Positions 51,029 through 61,596 of a stretch of 64,000 nucleotides of DNA are shown here, one piece after another. Origin of the DNA: Chelativorans intermedius. GTDB lineage: Bacteria > Pseudomonadota > Alphaproteobacteria > Rhizobiales > Rhizobiaceae. The notes under the pieces were generated by a model. It saw only the letters and a program-made list of their open reading frames with translations. It ran no database searches and had not been told where the DNA came from. The stretch is taken from positions 25,924-89,923 of the forward strand of contig NZ_JAODNW010000004.1 in assembly GCF_025398255.1 (NCBI RefSeq), given 5' to 3'. The translations under genes were made by a program, and so were the position numbers. The stretch's first letter is position 1, and every line of letters begins with the position of its first letter.

Positions 51029-52579
51029 CTAGAGGTCCAGAACGAGGCGCTCCGGGTCCTCCAGAACCTCCTTCACCCGCACCAGGAAGGTGACGGCCTC
51101 CTTGCCGTCGACGATGCGGTGGTCATAGGACAGCGCCAGATACATCATCGGGCGGATCTTGATCTCGCCGCCGACGACCATCGGCCGCTCCTGGATCTTG
51201 TGCATGCCGAGGATGCCCGACTGCGGCGCATTGAGGATCGGCGTCGACATGAGCGAGCCATAAACGCCGCCATTGGAGATGGTGAAGGTGCCGCCCTGCA
51301 TCTCGGCCATGGAAAGCTTTCCGTCGCGGGCGGCCTTGCCCAGCCGGCCGATCTCCTTCTCGATCTCGGCGATGGTCATGCGGTCGGCATCGCGCACCAC
51401 CGGCACCACCAGGCCACGGTCCGTGCCCACGGCCACGCCGATGTGGCAGTAGTTCTTGTAGATGATGTCGGTGCCGTCGATCTCGGCGTTGACGGCGGGC
51501 AGCTCCTTCAGTGCGTGGCAGACAGCCTTGGTGAAGAAGCCCATGAAGCCGAGCTTCACCTCGTGCTTCTTCTCGAACAGATCCTTGTACTTCTTGCGCA
51601 GCTCCATCACCGCGGTCATGTCCACCTCGTTGAAGGTGGTCAGCATGGCGGCGGTGTTCTGCGCGTCCTTCAGCCGGCGGGCGATGGTCTGGCGCAGGCG
51701 GGTCATCTTCACCCGCTCCTCGCGCGCCTCGTCCTCGCCGGCGGAGGGGGAGCGGGCGGCCTTCGGCGCCTCGGCCGGCTCGCCGGGGGCCGCACGGCCG
51801 CGTTCGATGGTCTCCAGAACGTCGCCCTTGAGCACCTGCCCCTGCTTGCCGGTGCCCTCCACGTCAGAGGTCTTGAGGCCGTGCTCCTTCATCAGCTTGG
51901 CCGCGGCGGGAGAGGGCGGGCGGGTGGAATCGGCCTCCCGGGCTTCCTCCGCCTTGCCGGTGTCGCTCCTGCCCGCGCTCGGCTCGGCCGGCGTTCCGCC
52001 GGCGGCCGCGCCCTCCTCGATGCGCGCCAGGAGAGCGCCGATCTTCACCTCCTCGCCGCTCTTGACGGCGATCTCACGCAGCACGCCGGCAACCGGCGCC
52101 ATCACCTCCTGCGCCGCCTTGTCGGTCTCCAGCTCCAGGATCGGCTCGTCGGCCTTCACCGCGTCGCCCACCTTCTTGTAGATCTCGCCCACCTGCGCCT
52201 CGGTCACGGATTCGCCGGCAGAGGGCACCGTCACCTCCACCAGCTTGCCGCCGGCGCTGCCGGAGGTTTCCGCCTTCTCCCGCATTTCCCGCTTTTCTTC
52301 CTTGTCCTCGTTCTTGCCGTCCGCCTTGCCCGCGGCGGCCTTGCCCTCGCCGATGGCGCCCAGAAGCGCACCCACCTCCACCGTCTCGCCCTCCTTGGCA
52401 GCGATTTCGGAAAGTGTGCCGGCAGCGGGGGCGGGCACCTCCACCGTCACTTTGTCGGTCTCCAGCTCGACAATGGGCTCATCGGCGGCGATCGCGTCGC
52501 CGACCTTCTTGAACCAGCGGCCGATGGTTGCCTCGGTGACGGATTCGCCCAGGGTGGGAACGCGGATTTCGGTGGCCAT
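51029..52579 (-). CDS. sucB: 2-oxoglutarate dehydrogenase E2 (dihydrolipoyl succinyltransferase), two lipoyl domains
   Basis: A 516-residue E2 core. Lipoyl domain 1 (residues 1-77, lipoyl-Lys 43 in [11 protein letters not shown]), Glu/Lys-rich linker, lipoyl domain 2 (about 113-190, Lys154 in [12 protein letters not shown]), a linker, peripheral-subunit-binding domain (about 221-260) and the catalytic acyltransferase domain with YDHRIVDG near the end. Most SucB proteins have one lipoyl domain and about 400 residues; the second is extra. SucB specificity is supported by position between sucA and lpdA. It starts 36 bp after sucA. Confidence 0.95.
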   Translation of the reverse strand: MATEIRVPTLGESVTEATIGRWFKKVGDAIAADEPIVELETDKVTVEVPAPAAGTLSEIAAKEGETVEVGALLGAIGEGKAAAGKADGKNEDKEEKREMREKAETSGSAGGKLVEVTVPSAGESVTEAQVGEIYKKVGDAVKADEPILELETDKAAQEVMAPVAGVLREIAVKSGEEVKIGALLARIEEGAAAGGTPAEPSAGRSDTGKAEEAREADSTRPPSPAAAKLMKEHGLKTSDVEGTGKQGQVLKGDVLETIERGRAAPGEPAEAPKAARSPSAGEDEAREERVKMTRLRQTIARRLKDAQNTAAMLTTFNEVDMTAVMELRKKYKDLFEKKHEVKLGFMGFFTKAVCHALKELPAVNAEIDGTDIIYKNYCHIGVAVGTDRGLVVPVVRDADRMTIAEIEKEIGRLGKAARDGKLSMAEMQGGTFTISNGGVYGSLMSTPILNAPQSGILGMHKIQERPMVVGGEIKIRPMMYLALSYDHRIVDGKEAVTFLVRVKEVLEDPERLVLDL

Positions 52580-52615
52580 GGATGTGCTTCCGTTGGTTCT
52601 TCTCGATCGGTTCGA

Positions 52616-55603
52616 CTAGTTGCCCAGCGCGTCTTCCAGGAAGGCGGCGAGCTGCTCCAGATGCTTCGACATCAGCCCCGTGGCGGGCGAGGCGGCCGCC
52701 GGACGCCCGGTATAGCGCACGCGCTTGTGCCTGGCGTCGATGTGCTGCAGCACCCATTCCAGATAGGGGTCGATGAACGACCAGGCGCCCATGTTCTTGG
52801 GCTCCTCCTGGCACCAGACCATTTCCGCGTTCTTGAAGCGCGAAAGCTCGGTGATCAGCGCCTTGGCGGGGAAGGGGTAGAGCTGTTCGATGCGCAAAAG
52901 ATAGATGTCGTCGATGCCGCGCTTCTCGCGCTCCTCGTAGAGGTCGTAATAGACCTTGCCGGAGCACATGATGACGCGGCGGATCTTGGAATCCTTCACC
53001 AGCTTGATCTTCTGGTCCTTCAGATACTCCGCATCGTCCCAGAGAAGCCGGTGGAAGGAGCTTTCGCCCGACATCTCCGCCAGCGTCGACACGCAGCGCT
53101 TGTGGCGCAGGAGGGATTTCGGCGTCATCAGGATGAGCGGCTTGCGGAAGTCGCGCTTCAACTGCCGGCGAAGAATGTGGAAGTAGTTGGCCGGCGTGGT
53201 GCAGTTCGCCACCTGCATGTTGTCCTCCGCGCACATCTGCAGGAAGCGCTCCAGCCGGGCGGAGGAGTGCTCCGGCCCCTGGCCCTCATAGCCGTGGGGA
53301 AGCAGGCAGACGAGGCCGGACATCCTGAGCCACTTGCGCTCGCCCGACGAGATGAACTGGTCGAAAACGACCTGGGCGCCGTTGGCGAAGTCGCCGAACT
53401 GCGCCTCCCACAGCACCAGCGCCCGCGGCTCGGCCAGGCTGTAGCCATATTCGAAGCCGAGCACCGCCTCCTCCGAGAGCATCGAGTTGATGACCTCGTA
53501 GTAGGATTGCTGCGGTCCCAGATTGTTGAGGGGGATGTAGCGGCTCTCGTCGCGCTGGTCGTAGAGCACGGAGTGGCGCTGGGAGAAGGTGCCGCGCTCC
53601 GAATCCTGGCCGGAAAGGCGCACCGGGTTGCCTTCCATGAGGATGGAGCCGAAGGCCAGCGCCTCGGCGGTTGCCCAGTCGATGCCTTCGCCCGTTTCGA
53701 TCATCTTCTTGCGGTTGTCGAGGAAACGGCGGATGGTGCGGTGCACCTCGAAATCCTCGGGCACCTCGGTAAGCTTCCTGCCGATCTCCTTCAGCGTCTT
53801 GACCGGCACGGCCGTCTTGCCGCGGCGCTGCTCGTCCTCGTTGTCGGCCTTCCTGAGGCCCGACCAGGCGCCGTCCAGCCAGTCGGCCTTGTTGGGCTTG
53901 TAGGACTGGCCCGCCTCGAACTCGGCCTCCATGTAGGAGCGCCAGTCCGTCTTCATCTTCTCGATCTCTTCCTCCGTGACGAGCCCCTCGTCCAGAAGCT
54001 TCCTGGAGTAGACCTCGGCCGTCGTGGGGTGCGAGCGGATCTTGCGGTACATGATCGGCTGCGTGAAGGACGGCTCGTCCGCCTCGTTGTGGCCGTAGCG
54101 GCGGTAGCAGAACATGTCGATGACCACCGGCTTGTGGAACTGCATCCGAAACTCGGTGGCCACCTTGGCCGCATAGACGACGGCCTCCGGGTCGTCGCCG
54201 TTGACGTGGAAGATCGGCGCCTCGATCATCTTCGCCACATCCGAAGGATAGGGCGAGGAGCGCGAGAAGCGCGGATTGGTGGTAAAGCCGATCTGGTTGT
54301 TGATGATGAAGTGCACGGTGCCCGCCACGCGGTGCCCGCGCAGGCCGGAAAGGCCGAAGCACTCCGCCACCACGCCCTGGCCGGCGAACGCCGCATCGCC
54401 GTGGAGAAGCAGCGGCATCACCTTGGCGCGCTCGGGAAGCCCGACGATCTCCTCGCGCGTGCGGCCGAAAAGCTGGTCCTGCTTGGCGCGGGCCTTGCCC
54501 ATCACCACCGGATCGACGATCTCCAGATGCGAGGGGTTGGCGGTCAGCGACAGATGCACCGTGTTGCCGTCGAACTCGCGGTCGGAGGAGGCGCCGAGAT
54601 GGTACTTGACGTCGCCTGAGCCTTCCACGTCGTCCGGCGCGAAGGAGCCTCCCTTGAACTCGTGGAAGATGGCGCGGTGCGGCTTGGCCATCACCTGTGC
54701 CAGCACGTTCAGCCGGCCGCGATGGGCCATGCCGAGCACGATCTCCTTCAGGCCCAGCTGTCCGCCGCGCTTGATGATCTGCTCGAGCGCGGGAATGAGC
54801 GCCTCACCGCCATCGAGACCGAAGCGCTTGGTGCCCTTGTACTTCACGTCGATGAACTGCTCGAAGCCTTCCGCCTCGATCAGCTTCTGCAGGATCGCCT
54901 TCTTGCCGTTGGCAGTGAAGGCAACGCCCTTGTCGGGCCCCTCGATGCGCTCCTGAATCCACGCCTTCTCCGCCGGGTTGGAGATGTGCATGAACTCCAC
55001 GCCGAGGGTGGAGCAATAGGTGCGCCTCAGGATCGCCAGCATGTCGCGGATGGTGGCGGTCTCCAGCCCCAGCACGTTGTCGATGAAGATCGGCCGGTCG
55101 AGATCGGCCTCCGTGAAGCCGTAGGCTTCGGGCGACAGCTCGTTGTAGTCTTCCAGCGGCTTGGCGATGCCCAGCGGGTCGAGATCGGCATGCAGATGGC
55201 CGCGCATGCGGTAGGCGCGGATCATCATGATCGCCCGCACCGAGTCGCGGGTGGCACGCTGCACCTCGGCCTCGGTGATGGCGGCGCCCATCCTGGCCGC
55301 CTTCTCGCGGATCTTGTTGTCGAAGTGGCTCTCCATCGCGGCCCAATTGCCGTCGAGCGCGGAGACCAGCTCGCCATTGGCGGCGATCGGCCAGCCCTTC
55401 TTCTTCCAGGAGGCGCCCCTGGCGGCCTTTTTCACATCGGCCGCATCGTCCTTCAGCCGGCTGAAATAGGCGCGCCAGTCCTCGTTCACCGAGTTGGGGT
55501 CGGCCTCGTAGTCGGCATAGAGCTCCTCGATATAGGCGGCATTGCCGCCATAGAGGAAGGAGGTGAGGGAGAATGCGTCGTTGGCCTGATCTTGCCGTGC
55601 CAT
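52616..55603 (-). CDS. sucA: 2-oxoglutarate dehydrogenase E1 component
   Basis: A 995-residue TPP-dependent E1 that decarboxylates 2-oxoglutarate and succinylates SucB. The N-terminal SLTSFLYGGNAAYIEELYADY anchors the complex. Thiamine/Mg motifs include GMAHRGRLNVLA and GDAAFAGQGVVAE, with HFIINNQIGFTT and MFCYRRYGHNEADEP following. The length is normal. Expression would depend on TPP, which the nearby thi genes supply. A heptamer repeat array lies between sucD and its start. Confidence 0.97.
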   Translation of the reverse strand: MARQDQANDAFSLTSFLYGGNAAYIEELYADYEADPNSVNEDWRAYFSRLKDDAADVKKAARGASWKKKGWPIAANGELVSALDGNWAAMESHFDNKIREKAARMGAAITEAEVQRATRDSVRAIMMIRAYRMRGHLHADLDPLGIAKPLEDYNELSPEAYGFTEADLDRPIFIDNVLGLETATIRDMLAILRRTYCSTLGVEFMHISNPAEKAWIQERIEGPDKGVAFTANGKKAILQKLIEAEGFEQFIDVKYKGTKRFGLDGGEALIPALEQIIKRGGQLGLKEIVLGMAHRGRLNVLAQVMAKPHRAIFHEFKGGSFAPDDVEGSGDVKYHLGASSDREFDGNTVHLSLTANPSHLEIVDPVVMGKARAKQDQLFGRTREEIVGLPERAKVMPLLLHGDAAFAGQGVVAECFGLSGLRGHRVAGTVHFIINNQIGFTTNPRFSRSSPYPSDVAKMIEAPIFHVNGDDPEAVVYAAKVATEFRMQFHKPVVIDMFCYRRYGHNEADEPSFTQPIMYRKIRSHPTTAEVYSRKLLDEGLVTEEEIEKMKTDWRSYMEAEFEAGQSYKPNKADWLDGAWSGLRKADNEDEQRRGKTAVPVKTLKEIGRKLTEVPEDFEVHRTIRRFLDNRKKMIETGEGIDWATAEALAFGSILMEGNPVRLSGQDSERGTFSQRHSVLYDQRDESRYIPLNNLGPQQSYYEVINSMLSEEAVLGFEYGYSLAEPRALVLWEAQFGDFANGAQVVFDQFISSGERKWLRMSGLVCLLPHGYEGQGPEHSSARLERFLQMCAEDNMQVANCTTPANYFHILRRQLKRDFRKPLILMTPKSLLRHKRCVSTLAEMSGESSFHRLLWDDAEYLKDQKIKLVKDSKIRRVIMCSGKVYYDLYEEREKRGIDDIYLLRIEQLYPFPAKALITELSRFKNAEMVWCQEEPKNMGAWSFIDPYLEWVLQHIDARHKRVRYTGRPAAASPATGLMSKHLEQLAAFLEDALGN

Positions 55604-55641
55604 CTTTGTTCCGAAGCTATTGCTTCGTCTCCTCGTCTAGA

Positions 55642-55736
55642 GCGAATAGCGGGTGGCGAACAGGGAGTAGGGATGTCTCGCGCTCGTCGCCCATTCCCGC
55701 GCTTCCCTGTTGGCCACCCTCTATTAGCTGTTCGCT
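55642..55736. repeat. Heptamer repeat array between sucD and sucA
   Basis: Left arm 55642-55669 reads AGCGAAT, AGCGGGT, GGCGAAC, AGGGAGT. The right arm 55702-55736, read on the minus strand, reads AGCGAAC, AGCTAAT, AGAGGGT, GGCCAAC, AGGGAAG. The arms pair imperfectly across a 32-bp core. The right end directly follows the sucD TAA stop. The same family as the arrays at 26772-26963 and 31786-31872, more degenerate. Depending on where transcription starts, it lies in the sucA leader. Confidence 0.75.
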
Positions 55737-56642
55737 TTATCCCTTGATCGCCTCGACCAGCGTCGTGCCCAGCCGGGCCGGCGAGGGCGAAACCTTGATG
55801 CCGGCGCGCTCGAAGGCCTCGATCTTGCTCTCCGCGCCGCCCTTGCCGCCGGAGATCACCGCGCCCGCGTGGCCCATGGTGCGTCCGGGCGGGGCGGTGC
55901 GCCCGGCGATGAAGCCGGCCATCGGCTTTCTCCGCCCGCGCTTGGCCTCGTCGAGGATGAACTGCGCCGCATCCTCCTCCGCCGAACCGCCGATCTCGCC
56001 GATCATGATGATGGACTCGGTCTCCTCGTCGGCCAGGAACATCTCCAGCACGTCGATGAACTCGGTGCCCTTCACCGGGTCGCCGCCGATGCCCACGGCG
56101 GTCGTCTGGCCCAGGCCCTCGTTGGTGGTCTGGAACACTGCCTCATAGGTCAGCGTGCCGGAGCGCGAGACGACACCCACCGAGCCCTTCTTGAAGATGT
56201 TGCCGGGCATGATGCCGATCTTGCACTCCTGCGGCGTCAGCACGCCGGGGCAGTTCGGCCCGATGAGGCGGGAGCTCGACTTGTCGAGCTTCGCCTTCAC
56301 GTGCACCATGTCCATCACGGGAATGCCTTCCGTGATGCAGACGATGAGCGGGATCTCCGCCTCGATGGCCTCGATGATGGCGGCGGCGGCTCCTGCCGGC
56401 GGCACATAGATCACGGAAGCGTTGGCGCCGGTCTTCTCCTTGCCCTCGGCGACGGAGGCGAAGATGGGAAGCTGTGCCCCGCTTTCCACCGAGCCCCAGG
56501 TCTCGCCGCCCTTCTTGGGGTGGACGCCGCCGACCATCTTCGTGCCGTAATAGGCGAGCGCCTGTTCGGTGTGGAAGGTGCCGGTCTTGCCGGTCAGGCC
56601 CTGGACCAGAACCTTGGTGTCTTTGTTGACGAGAATGGACAT
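55737..56642 (-). CDS. sucD: Succinate-CoA ligase subunit alpha
   Basis: A 301-residue alpha subunit. The N-terminal CoA-binding Rossmann fold ([26 protein letters not shown]) and the phospho-His segment [13 protein letters not shown] are intact, with [20 protein letters not shown] typical of the family. It makes ATP or GTP from succinyl-CoA with SucC. Unusually, a small cupin-like gene separates it from sucC, with 8 bp to that gene. Confidence 0.96.
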   Translation of the reverse strand: MSILVNKDTKVLVQGLTGKTGTFHTEQALAYYGTKMVGGVHPKKGGETWGSVESGAQLPIFASVAEGKEKTGANASVIYVPPAGAAAAIIEAIEAEIPLIVCITEGIPVMDMVHVKAKLDKSSSRLIGPNCPGVLTPQECKIGIMPGNIFKKGSVGVVSRSGTLTYEAVFQTTNEGLGQTTAVGIGGDPVKGTEFIDVLEMFLADEETESIIMIGEIGGSAEEDAAQFILDEAKRGRRKPMAGFIAGRTAPPGRTMGHAGAVISGGKGGAESKIEAFERAGIKVSPSPARLGTTLVEAIKG

Positions 56643-56650
56643 TCTTGCTC

Positions 56651-56980
56651 CTACAGCCGCTTCAGCTCGGTGACGGTCAAGTCGCTCCTGGCATTGCCGG
56701 TGTTCAGCGTGGTGGCCGGCTCGAACATCGGCACCACCGGCTCCTCGATCCAGGAGCGCGGGCGGTGCTCGACGGTGCCGTCGCGCAAGCCGATGGCGAT
56801 GCCCCCGCGCAGGACGAGAATGGCCCCGTCCTCCTTCCCGTGGGCGTGCCGGCCGAACGTCTCGCCGAACCTGGCGATCTTGACCTGCGAATCGTTGACG
56901 TCCCCGGACACCATGGGGTCGAGCGTCCTTTGAATGTGGCGGTCTGCCGCTTCCAAAAGAGCGGTCTTCCGGGGAGGCAT
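56651..56980 (-). CDS. Small cupin-like protein inside the sucCD operon
   Basis: A 109-residue protein. Residues about 35-70 ([29 protein letters not shown]) resemble the first cupin motif G-X5-HXH, with two His that could bind metal; the second motif is not clear, so it is a partial or divergent cupin. It lies 4 bp after sucC and 8 bp before sucD on the same strand, so it must be co-transcribed. A metabolite-sensing or enzyme role is guesswork. Confidence 0.65.
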   Translation of the reverse strand: MPPRKTALLEAADRHIQRTLDPMVSGDVNDSQVKIARFGETFGRHAHGKEDGAILVLRGGIAIGLRDGTVEHRPRSWIEEPVVPMFEPATTLNTGNARSDLTVTELKRL

Positions 56981-56984
56981 CGGA

Positions 56985-58181
56985 TCAGGCTCCCCCGACC
57001 GCCTGAACGATCTTCTTCGCCGCGTCGTCCAGGTCGTCGGCGGGGATCACGTTGAGGCCGCTTTCGGACAGGATCTTCTTGCCGAGATCGACATTGGTGC
57101 CTTCGAGCCGCACCACCAGGGGCACCTTCAGCCCCACCTCCTTCACGGCGGCGACCACGCCCTCGGCGATCACGTCGCAGCGCATGATGCCGCCGAAGAT
57201 GTTGACGAGGATGCCCTTCACGTTCGGGTCGGCGGTGATGATCTTGAAGGCCGCCGTCACCTTCTCCTTGCTCGCGCCGCCGCCCACATCGAGGAAGTTG
57301 GCGGGCTCGGCGCCATACAGCTTGATGATGTCCATGGTCGCCATGGCAAGCCCGGCACCGTTGACCATGCAGCCGATGTTGCCCTCCAGCGCCACATAGG
57401 CCAGGTCGTACTTGGAGGCCTCGATCTCCTTCTCGTCCTCCTCGCTGGCGTCGCGCAGCGCCACGATCTCGGGATGGCGGAACAGCGCGTTGTTGTCGAA
57501 GGAAACCTTGGCGTCGAGCACGCGCAGCCGGCCGTTCTTCATGACGATCAGGGGGTTGACCTCCAGAAGGCTCATGTCCTTCTCGGTGAAGGCCCTGTAG
57601 AGAGCGGGGAAGAGCGCCTCGCCGTCGCGTGCCGCCGCACCCTCCAGCTTCAGCGCCCCGTTGAGCCTGGCCACGTCGTCCGCCGTCACGCCCGTTTCCG
57701 GGTCGATGGGCAGCGTCAGGATCTTGTCCGGCGACTCCTCGGCCACGGCCTCGATGTCCATGCCACCCTCCGTGGAGACGACGAAGGCCGGCCGGCCCAC
57801 CGTGCGGTCGATCAGGATGGAAAGGTAGAGCTCGCGGTCGATGTCGGCCCCGTCCTCGATATAGAGGCGGTTCACCTGCTTCCCGTCGGGACCGGTCTGC
57901 TTGGTCACCAGCGTGTTGCCCAGCATCTCGCGGGCGTTGGCGACCACCTCCTCGACCGACTTCGCAAGCCGCACGCCGCCCTTGGCGTCCGGCCCCAGCT
58001 CCTTGAAGCGGCCCTTGCCGCGGCCGCCGGCGTGAATCTGGCTCTTCACCACATAGAGCGGCCCGGGAAGCTTCCGCGCCGCGGCCTCCGCCTCCTCCGG
58101 GCTGAAGATGGCGATGCCATCCGCCACGGGCGCGCCATAGCCCCTGAGCAGTTCCTTGGCCTGATATTCGTGAATGTTCAT
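56985..58181 (-). CDS. sucC: Succinate-CoA ligase (ADP-forming) subunit beta
   Basis: A 398-residue beta subunit with an N-terminal ATP-grasp domain ([35 protein letters not shown]) and a C-terminal ligase domain ([22 protein letters not shown], [16 protein letters not shown]). The start at 58181 gives the family N-terminus; the in-frame upstream extension overlaps mdh. It is 11 bp after mdh. Confidence 0.97.
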   Translation of the reverse strand: MNIHEYQAKELLRGYGAPVADGIAIFSPEEAEAAARKLPGPLYVVKSQIHAGGRGKGRFKELGPDAKGGVRLAKSVEEVVANAREMLGNTLVTKQTGPDGKQVNRLYIEDGADIDRELYLSILIDRTVGRPAFVVSTEGGMDIEAVAEESPDKILTLPIDPETGVTADDVARLNGALKLEGAAARDGEALFPALYRAFTEKDMSLLEVNPLIVMKNGRLRVLDAKVSFDNNALFRHPEIVALRDASEEDEKEIEASKYDLAYVALEGNIGCMVNGAGLAMATMDIIKLYGAEPANFLDVGGGASKEKVTAAFKIITADPNVKGILVNIFGGIMRCDVIAEGVVAAVKEVGLKVPLVVRLEGTNVDLGKKILSESGLNVIPADDLDDAAKKIVQAVGGA

Positions 58182-58192
58182 GGAGCCGGCTC

Positions 58193-59179
<987 letters not shown>

Positions 59180-59366
59180 TTAACACACGCCGGGGACGCC
59201 GTGCGAAAACCCGGCCGTTGCAGGGCTTCGGGCGGGCAAGCCGGCGCCCGAACGTCCCGTCTGGCATAGTGGTTCATGACAGAAAATTCAACCGGATAAT
59301 TTCGGGCCAGTTATTTCAATCGGTTAGATATCTTTGGATTTACGTAAAGGTAAAAAATCATGGCGC

Positions 59367-60536
59367 TTATGCGGCGGAATGCGCGGTGCGGGCTCCGTTT
59401 TCCGCCCATTCATGGCTCTGCATCTCGACGAGCCGCGAGGCGGTGCGCGAGAACTCGAAGGCTTCGGTGCCGCGGTCGGCGGTGTACAGCCCCTCGGGCG
59501 GCGCCTCGGCCGAGACGAAGAGGCGCGTGCGGCTGTCATAAAGCGTGTCGATCAGCAGGATGAAGCGCTTGGCCTCGTTGCGCTGGGCAAGGCCCATCAC
59601 CGGCACGCCGTCGATGAAGATCGTGTCGAAGCGGCGGGCGATGGCAAGGAAGTCGCGCGCTCCCAGCGGCTTGCGGCAGAGCTCCGCGAAGGTGAAGCGG
59701 GCGGCACGGCCGGCGGCGCGCGGCACCGTCACCGTGCGGCCCTTGATGTGGAGCTCCTCGCGGTGGGTTTCCCGGCCCTCCGTTGCCGCCTGCCAGGCGG
59801 CATCCATCATGCGCTCGCTGTCGGCGTCGAGCGGCGTCATGTAGACGGGCAGGCGGCTCAGCTTCTCCAGCCGGTAGTCGGTGTCGGCATCCAGGTGGAG
59901 CACCTGCGCATGGCGCTTGAGAATGTCGATGAAGGGCTCGAACAGGCCGCGGTTGAGGCCGTCGCGATAGAGATCGTCGGGCGCCACGTTGGAGGTGGCC
60001 ACCAGCACCACGCCCTCGGCAAAGAGGGCGGAGAAAAGGCGCGAGAGGATCATCGCATCGGCGATGTCGGTGACGGTGAACTCGTCGAAGCACAGCACCC
60101 AGGCCTGCCGCGCCAGCTCCGCCGCCACGGGGGGAATCGGGTCCTTCTCGCGCGTTTCGCCGTTCTTCAGCGCCGCACGGTGGCGGGCGATGCGGTCGTG
60201 CACGTCGGCCATGAAGTCGTTGAAGTGGGCCCGCCGCTTGCCGCGCACCGGCACCAGCTCGAAGAACATGTCCATCAGCATGGTCTTGCCGCGCCCCACG
60301 CCGCCATGGATGTAGAGTCCTGTCACGGGACCCTTCCTGTGGCGTTTGGCGAACAGCCAGCCGAGCGCGCTCGACTTGCGGGCCAGCCGCCGTTCCTCGA
60401 TGCGGTCGATCAGGTGATCGAGCGCGGCCACCACCTTCTGCTGGGCGGGGTCGCGCGCCAGGGCGCCGGTCTCCACCATGTGCGCATAGCGCTGCGCGAC
60501 CGTCAGATGCGTCACGAGGCCGTCGCGCAGGGACAT
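59367..60536 (-). CDS. zapE: Cell division protein ZapE (AFG1-like ATPase)
   Basis: A 389-residue AAA-like ATPase. Walker A HGGVGRGKTMLMD near 78-90, HFNDFMADVHDRI, Walker B VLCFDEFTVTDIADAM near 147, sensor VATSNVAPDDLY, and the C-terminal FIDGVPVMG. It belongs to the AFG1/ZapE family, which in E. coli binds FtsZ at late division and in mitochondria handles membrane-protein turnover. It is 66 bp downstream of the Omp19-like gene on the same strand. Confidence 0.93.
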   Translation of the reverse strand: MSLRDGLVTHLTVAQRYAHMVETGALARDPAQQKVVAALDHLIDRIEERRLARKSSALGWLFAKRHRKGPVTGLYIHGGVGRGKTMLMDMFFELVPVRGKRRAHFNDFMADVHDRIARHRAALKNGETREKDPIPPVAAELARQAWVLCFDEFTVTDIADAMILSRLFSALFAEGVVLVATSNVAPDDLYRDGLNRGLFEPFIDILKRHAQVLHLDADTDYRLEKLSRLPVYMTPLDADSERMMDAAWQAATEGRETHREELHIKGRTVTVPRAAGRAARFTFAELCRKPLGARDFLAIARRFDTIFIDGVPVMGLAQRNEAKRFILLIDTLYDSRTRLFVSAEAPPEGLYTADRGTEAFEFSRTASRLVEMQSHEWAENGARTAHSAA

Positions 60537-60602
60537 GGGGGTACACCGCAGGGCAATTGGCGCGTTCGGGCGAAAAGGCGGGCGGCACGGCCCGCCACGG
60601 CG

Positions 60603-61148
60603 TCAGCGGGACAGGGTGACGGGTGCCCCGTCGATGGTCTGCCCGTCGAGCCGCTCGTTGCCGCTCGAATAGAGCCGCGCGATGGTCTCGCCGCCATCGT
60701 TGTAGATCTCGACCTGCTTGCCCGCCAGATCCCAGCCGCGCATATCGGCCAGCACGCCCGCACAGCCGCGCGTGCCGCCCCGCGAGGCGTTGCCATACTT
60801 GGTCAGCGTCAGGAACATCTGGCAGGTGGTGCCGCCGGAATTGACCGTCCAGGAGCCCAGGAGACTGTTCTTCTCGATCGTCGCCGCGGCAGCCTCCACG
60901 CCTGCCTGCGCCTGCGGGTCGACGGCCGCCATGTCGGTGCCGGGTTGCTCGGGAACGGCGGGAAAGGCGCTGTCGCTGTTGGGGGCGCTCGGCGGCGGAA
61001 GCTGGTTCCCCGTCACCGTGCCGGAGGGAGCCGGCGGCAGCGGCGCGGGCGTATAGGTGGCGTTGTTGGCGAAGCGGCCGGACTGGCAGCCGGCCAATCC
61101 GAGCGCCAGCAGCGAAATGGCGAGAATTCCCGTTTTCCTGTGTGGCAT
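60603..61148 (-). CDS. Omp19-like lipoprotein with AprI/Inh protease-inhibitor domain
   Basis: A 181-residue lipoprotein. The signal ends in the lipobox LGLAGC with Cys near residue 21, followed by a Pro-rich linker (about 35-75). The C-terminal beta-barrel domain has [20 protein letters not shown], then [28 protein letters not shown] and the closing [23 protein letters not shown], closely resembling the end of Brucella Omp19 as I recall it. Omp19 inhibits host proteases; in a non-pathogen the target may be secreted metalloproteases. ATG at 61148. Confidence 0.88.
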   Translation of the reverse strand: MPHRKTGILAISLLALGLAGCQSGRFANNATYTPAPLPPAPSGTVTGNQLPPPSAPNSDSAFPAVPEQPGTDMAAVDPQAQAGVEAAAATIEKNSLLGSWTVNSGGTTCQMFLTLTKYGNASRGGTRGCAGVLADMRGWDLAGKQVEIYNDGGETIARLYSSGNERLDGQTIDGAPVTLSR

Positions 61149-61302
61149 CCCTCTCTCCGTTCCGGGCTGCGTGCCCTCGATGACGCCTCGGATCGTGTCC
61201 AATCGTGGCGAAGTTTGGAAATTATCACACACAACCATGGTTAAGAACCGGTTTCGGCGCAGAAAATTGCCGCCATCCGCCCGGCGAGGCTGCCTTTACG
61301 GC

Positions 61303-61328
61303 GGAACCGGCGGCCGCGCAAGCGCGTT
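61303..61328 (+). promoter_or_regulatory. EcfG-type promoter before the DUF1328 gene
   Basis: GGAAC (61303-61307), a 17-bp spacer and CGTT (61325-61328) match the EcfG/RpoE2 general-stress consensus exactly. The DUF1328 start codon is 38 bp downstream of the -10 element, the right distance for a short leader. Inference from motif and position. Confidence 0.75.
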
Positions 61329-61366
61329 GTCGCCACGCTCCGCACCTGCGCACGAAAGGTTGCCCC

Positions 61367-61528
61367 ATGCTCAAATGGATCGTCATCCTGCTCATCGTCG
61401 CCGCCGTCGCCAGCCTGCTCGGGCTCAACAGCCTGGCCGGCGCGGCGATGACGGGAGCCAAGATTCTCATTGCCTTCGTTCTCGTCCTCTTCCTGCTGGT
61501 CGCACTGGGCATCGTGGCCATCGCGTGA
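61367..61528 (+). CDS. DUF1328 small membrane protein (YtjA-like)
   Basis: A 53-residue, almost wholly hydrophobic protein ([19 protein letters not shown]...) with two transmembrane helices and the Gly/Ala-rich turn [15 protein letters not shown] that marks the YtjA/DUF1328 family. The ATG at 61367 is preceded by AAAGG. The strong EcfG-type promoter upstream suggests general-stress induction, consistent with family members being stress-associated. Molecular role unknown. Confidence 0.85.
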   Translation: MLKWIVILLIVAAVASLLGLNSLAGAAMTGAKILIAFVLVLFLLVALGIVAIA

Positions 61529-61596
61529 GCCCGGCGGCTGGTAATTTGCCGCATCATCCGCCATATAGGCCACAAAACCCGACGGATCGGAGCCCG

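Noticed and set aside
51119..54619. An 1166-residue open frame on the plus strand
   Set aside because: It is antisense to sucB and sucA, and its composition (His/Leu/Gly/Arg) is that of a mirror frame.
59262..59291. TTGAAT-N17-TATGCC on the minus strand as the mdh promoter
   Set aside because: Position is good but both hexamers match the consensus weakly and similar pairs arise by chance in this AT-richer gap.
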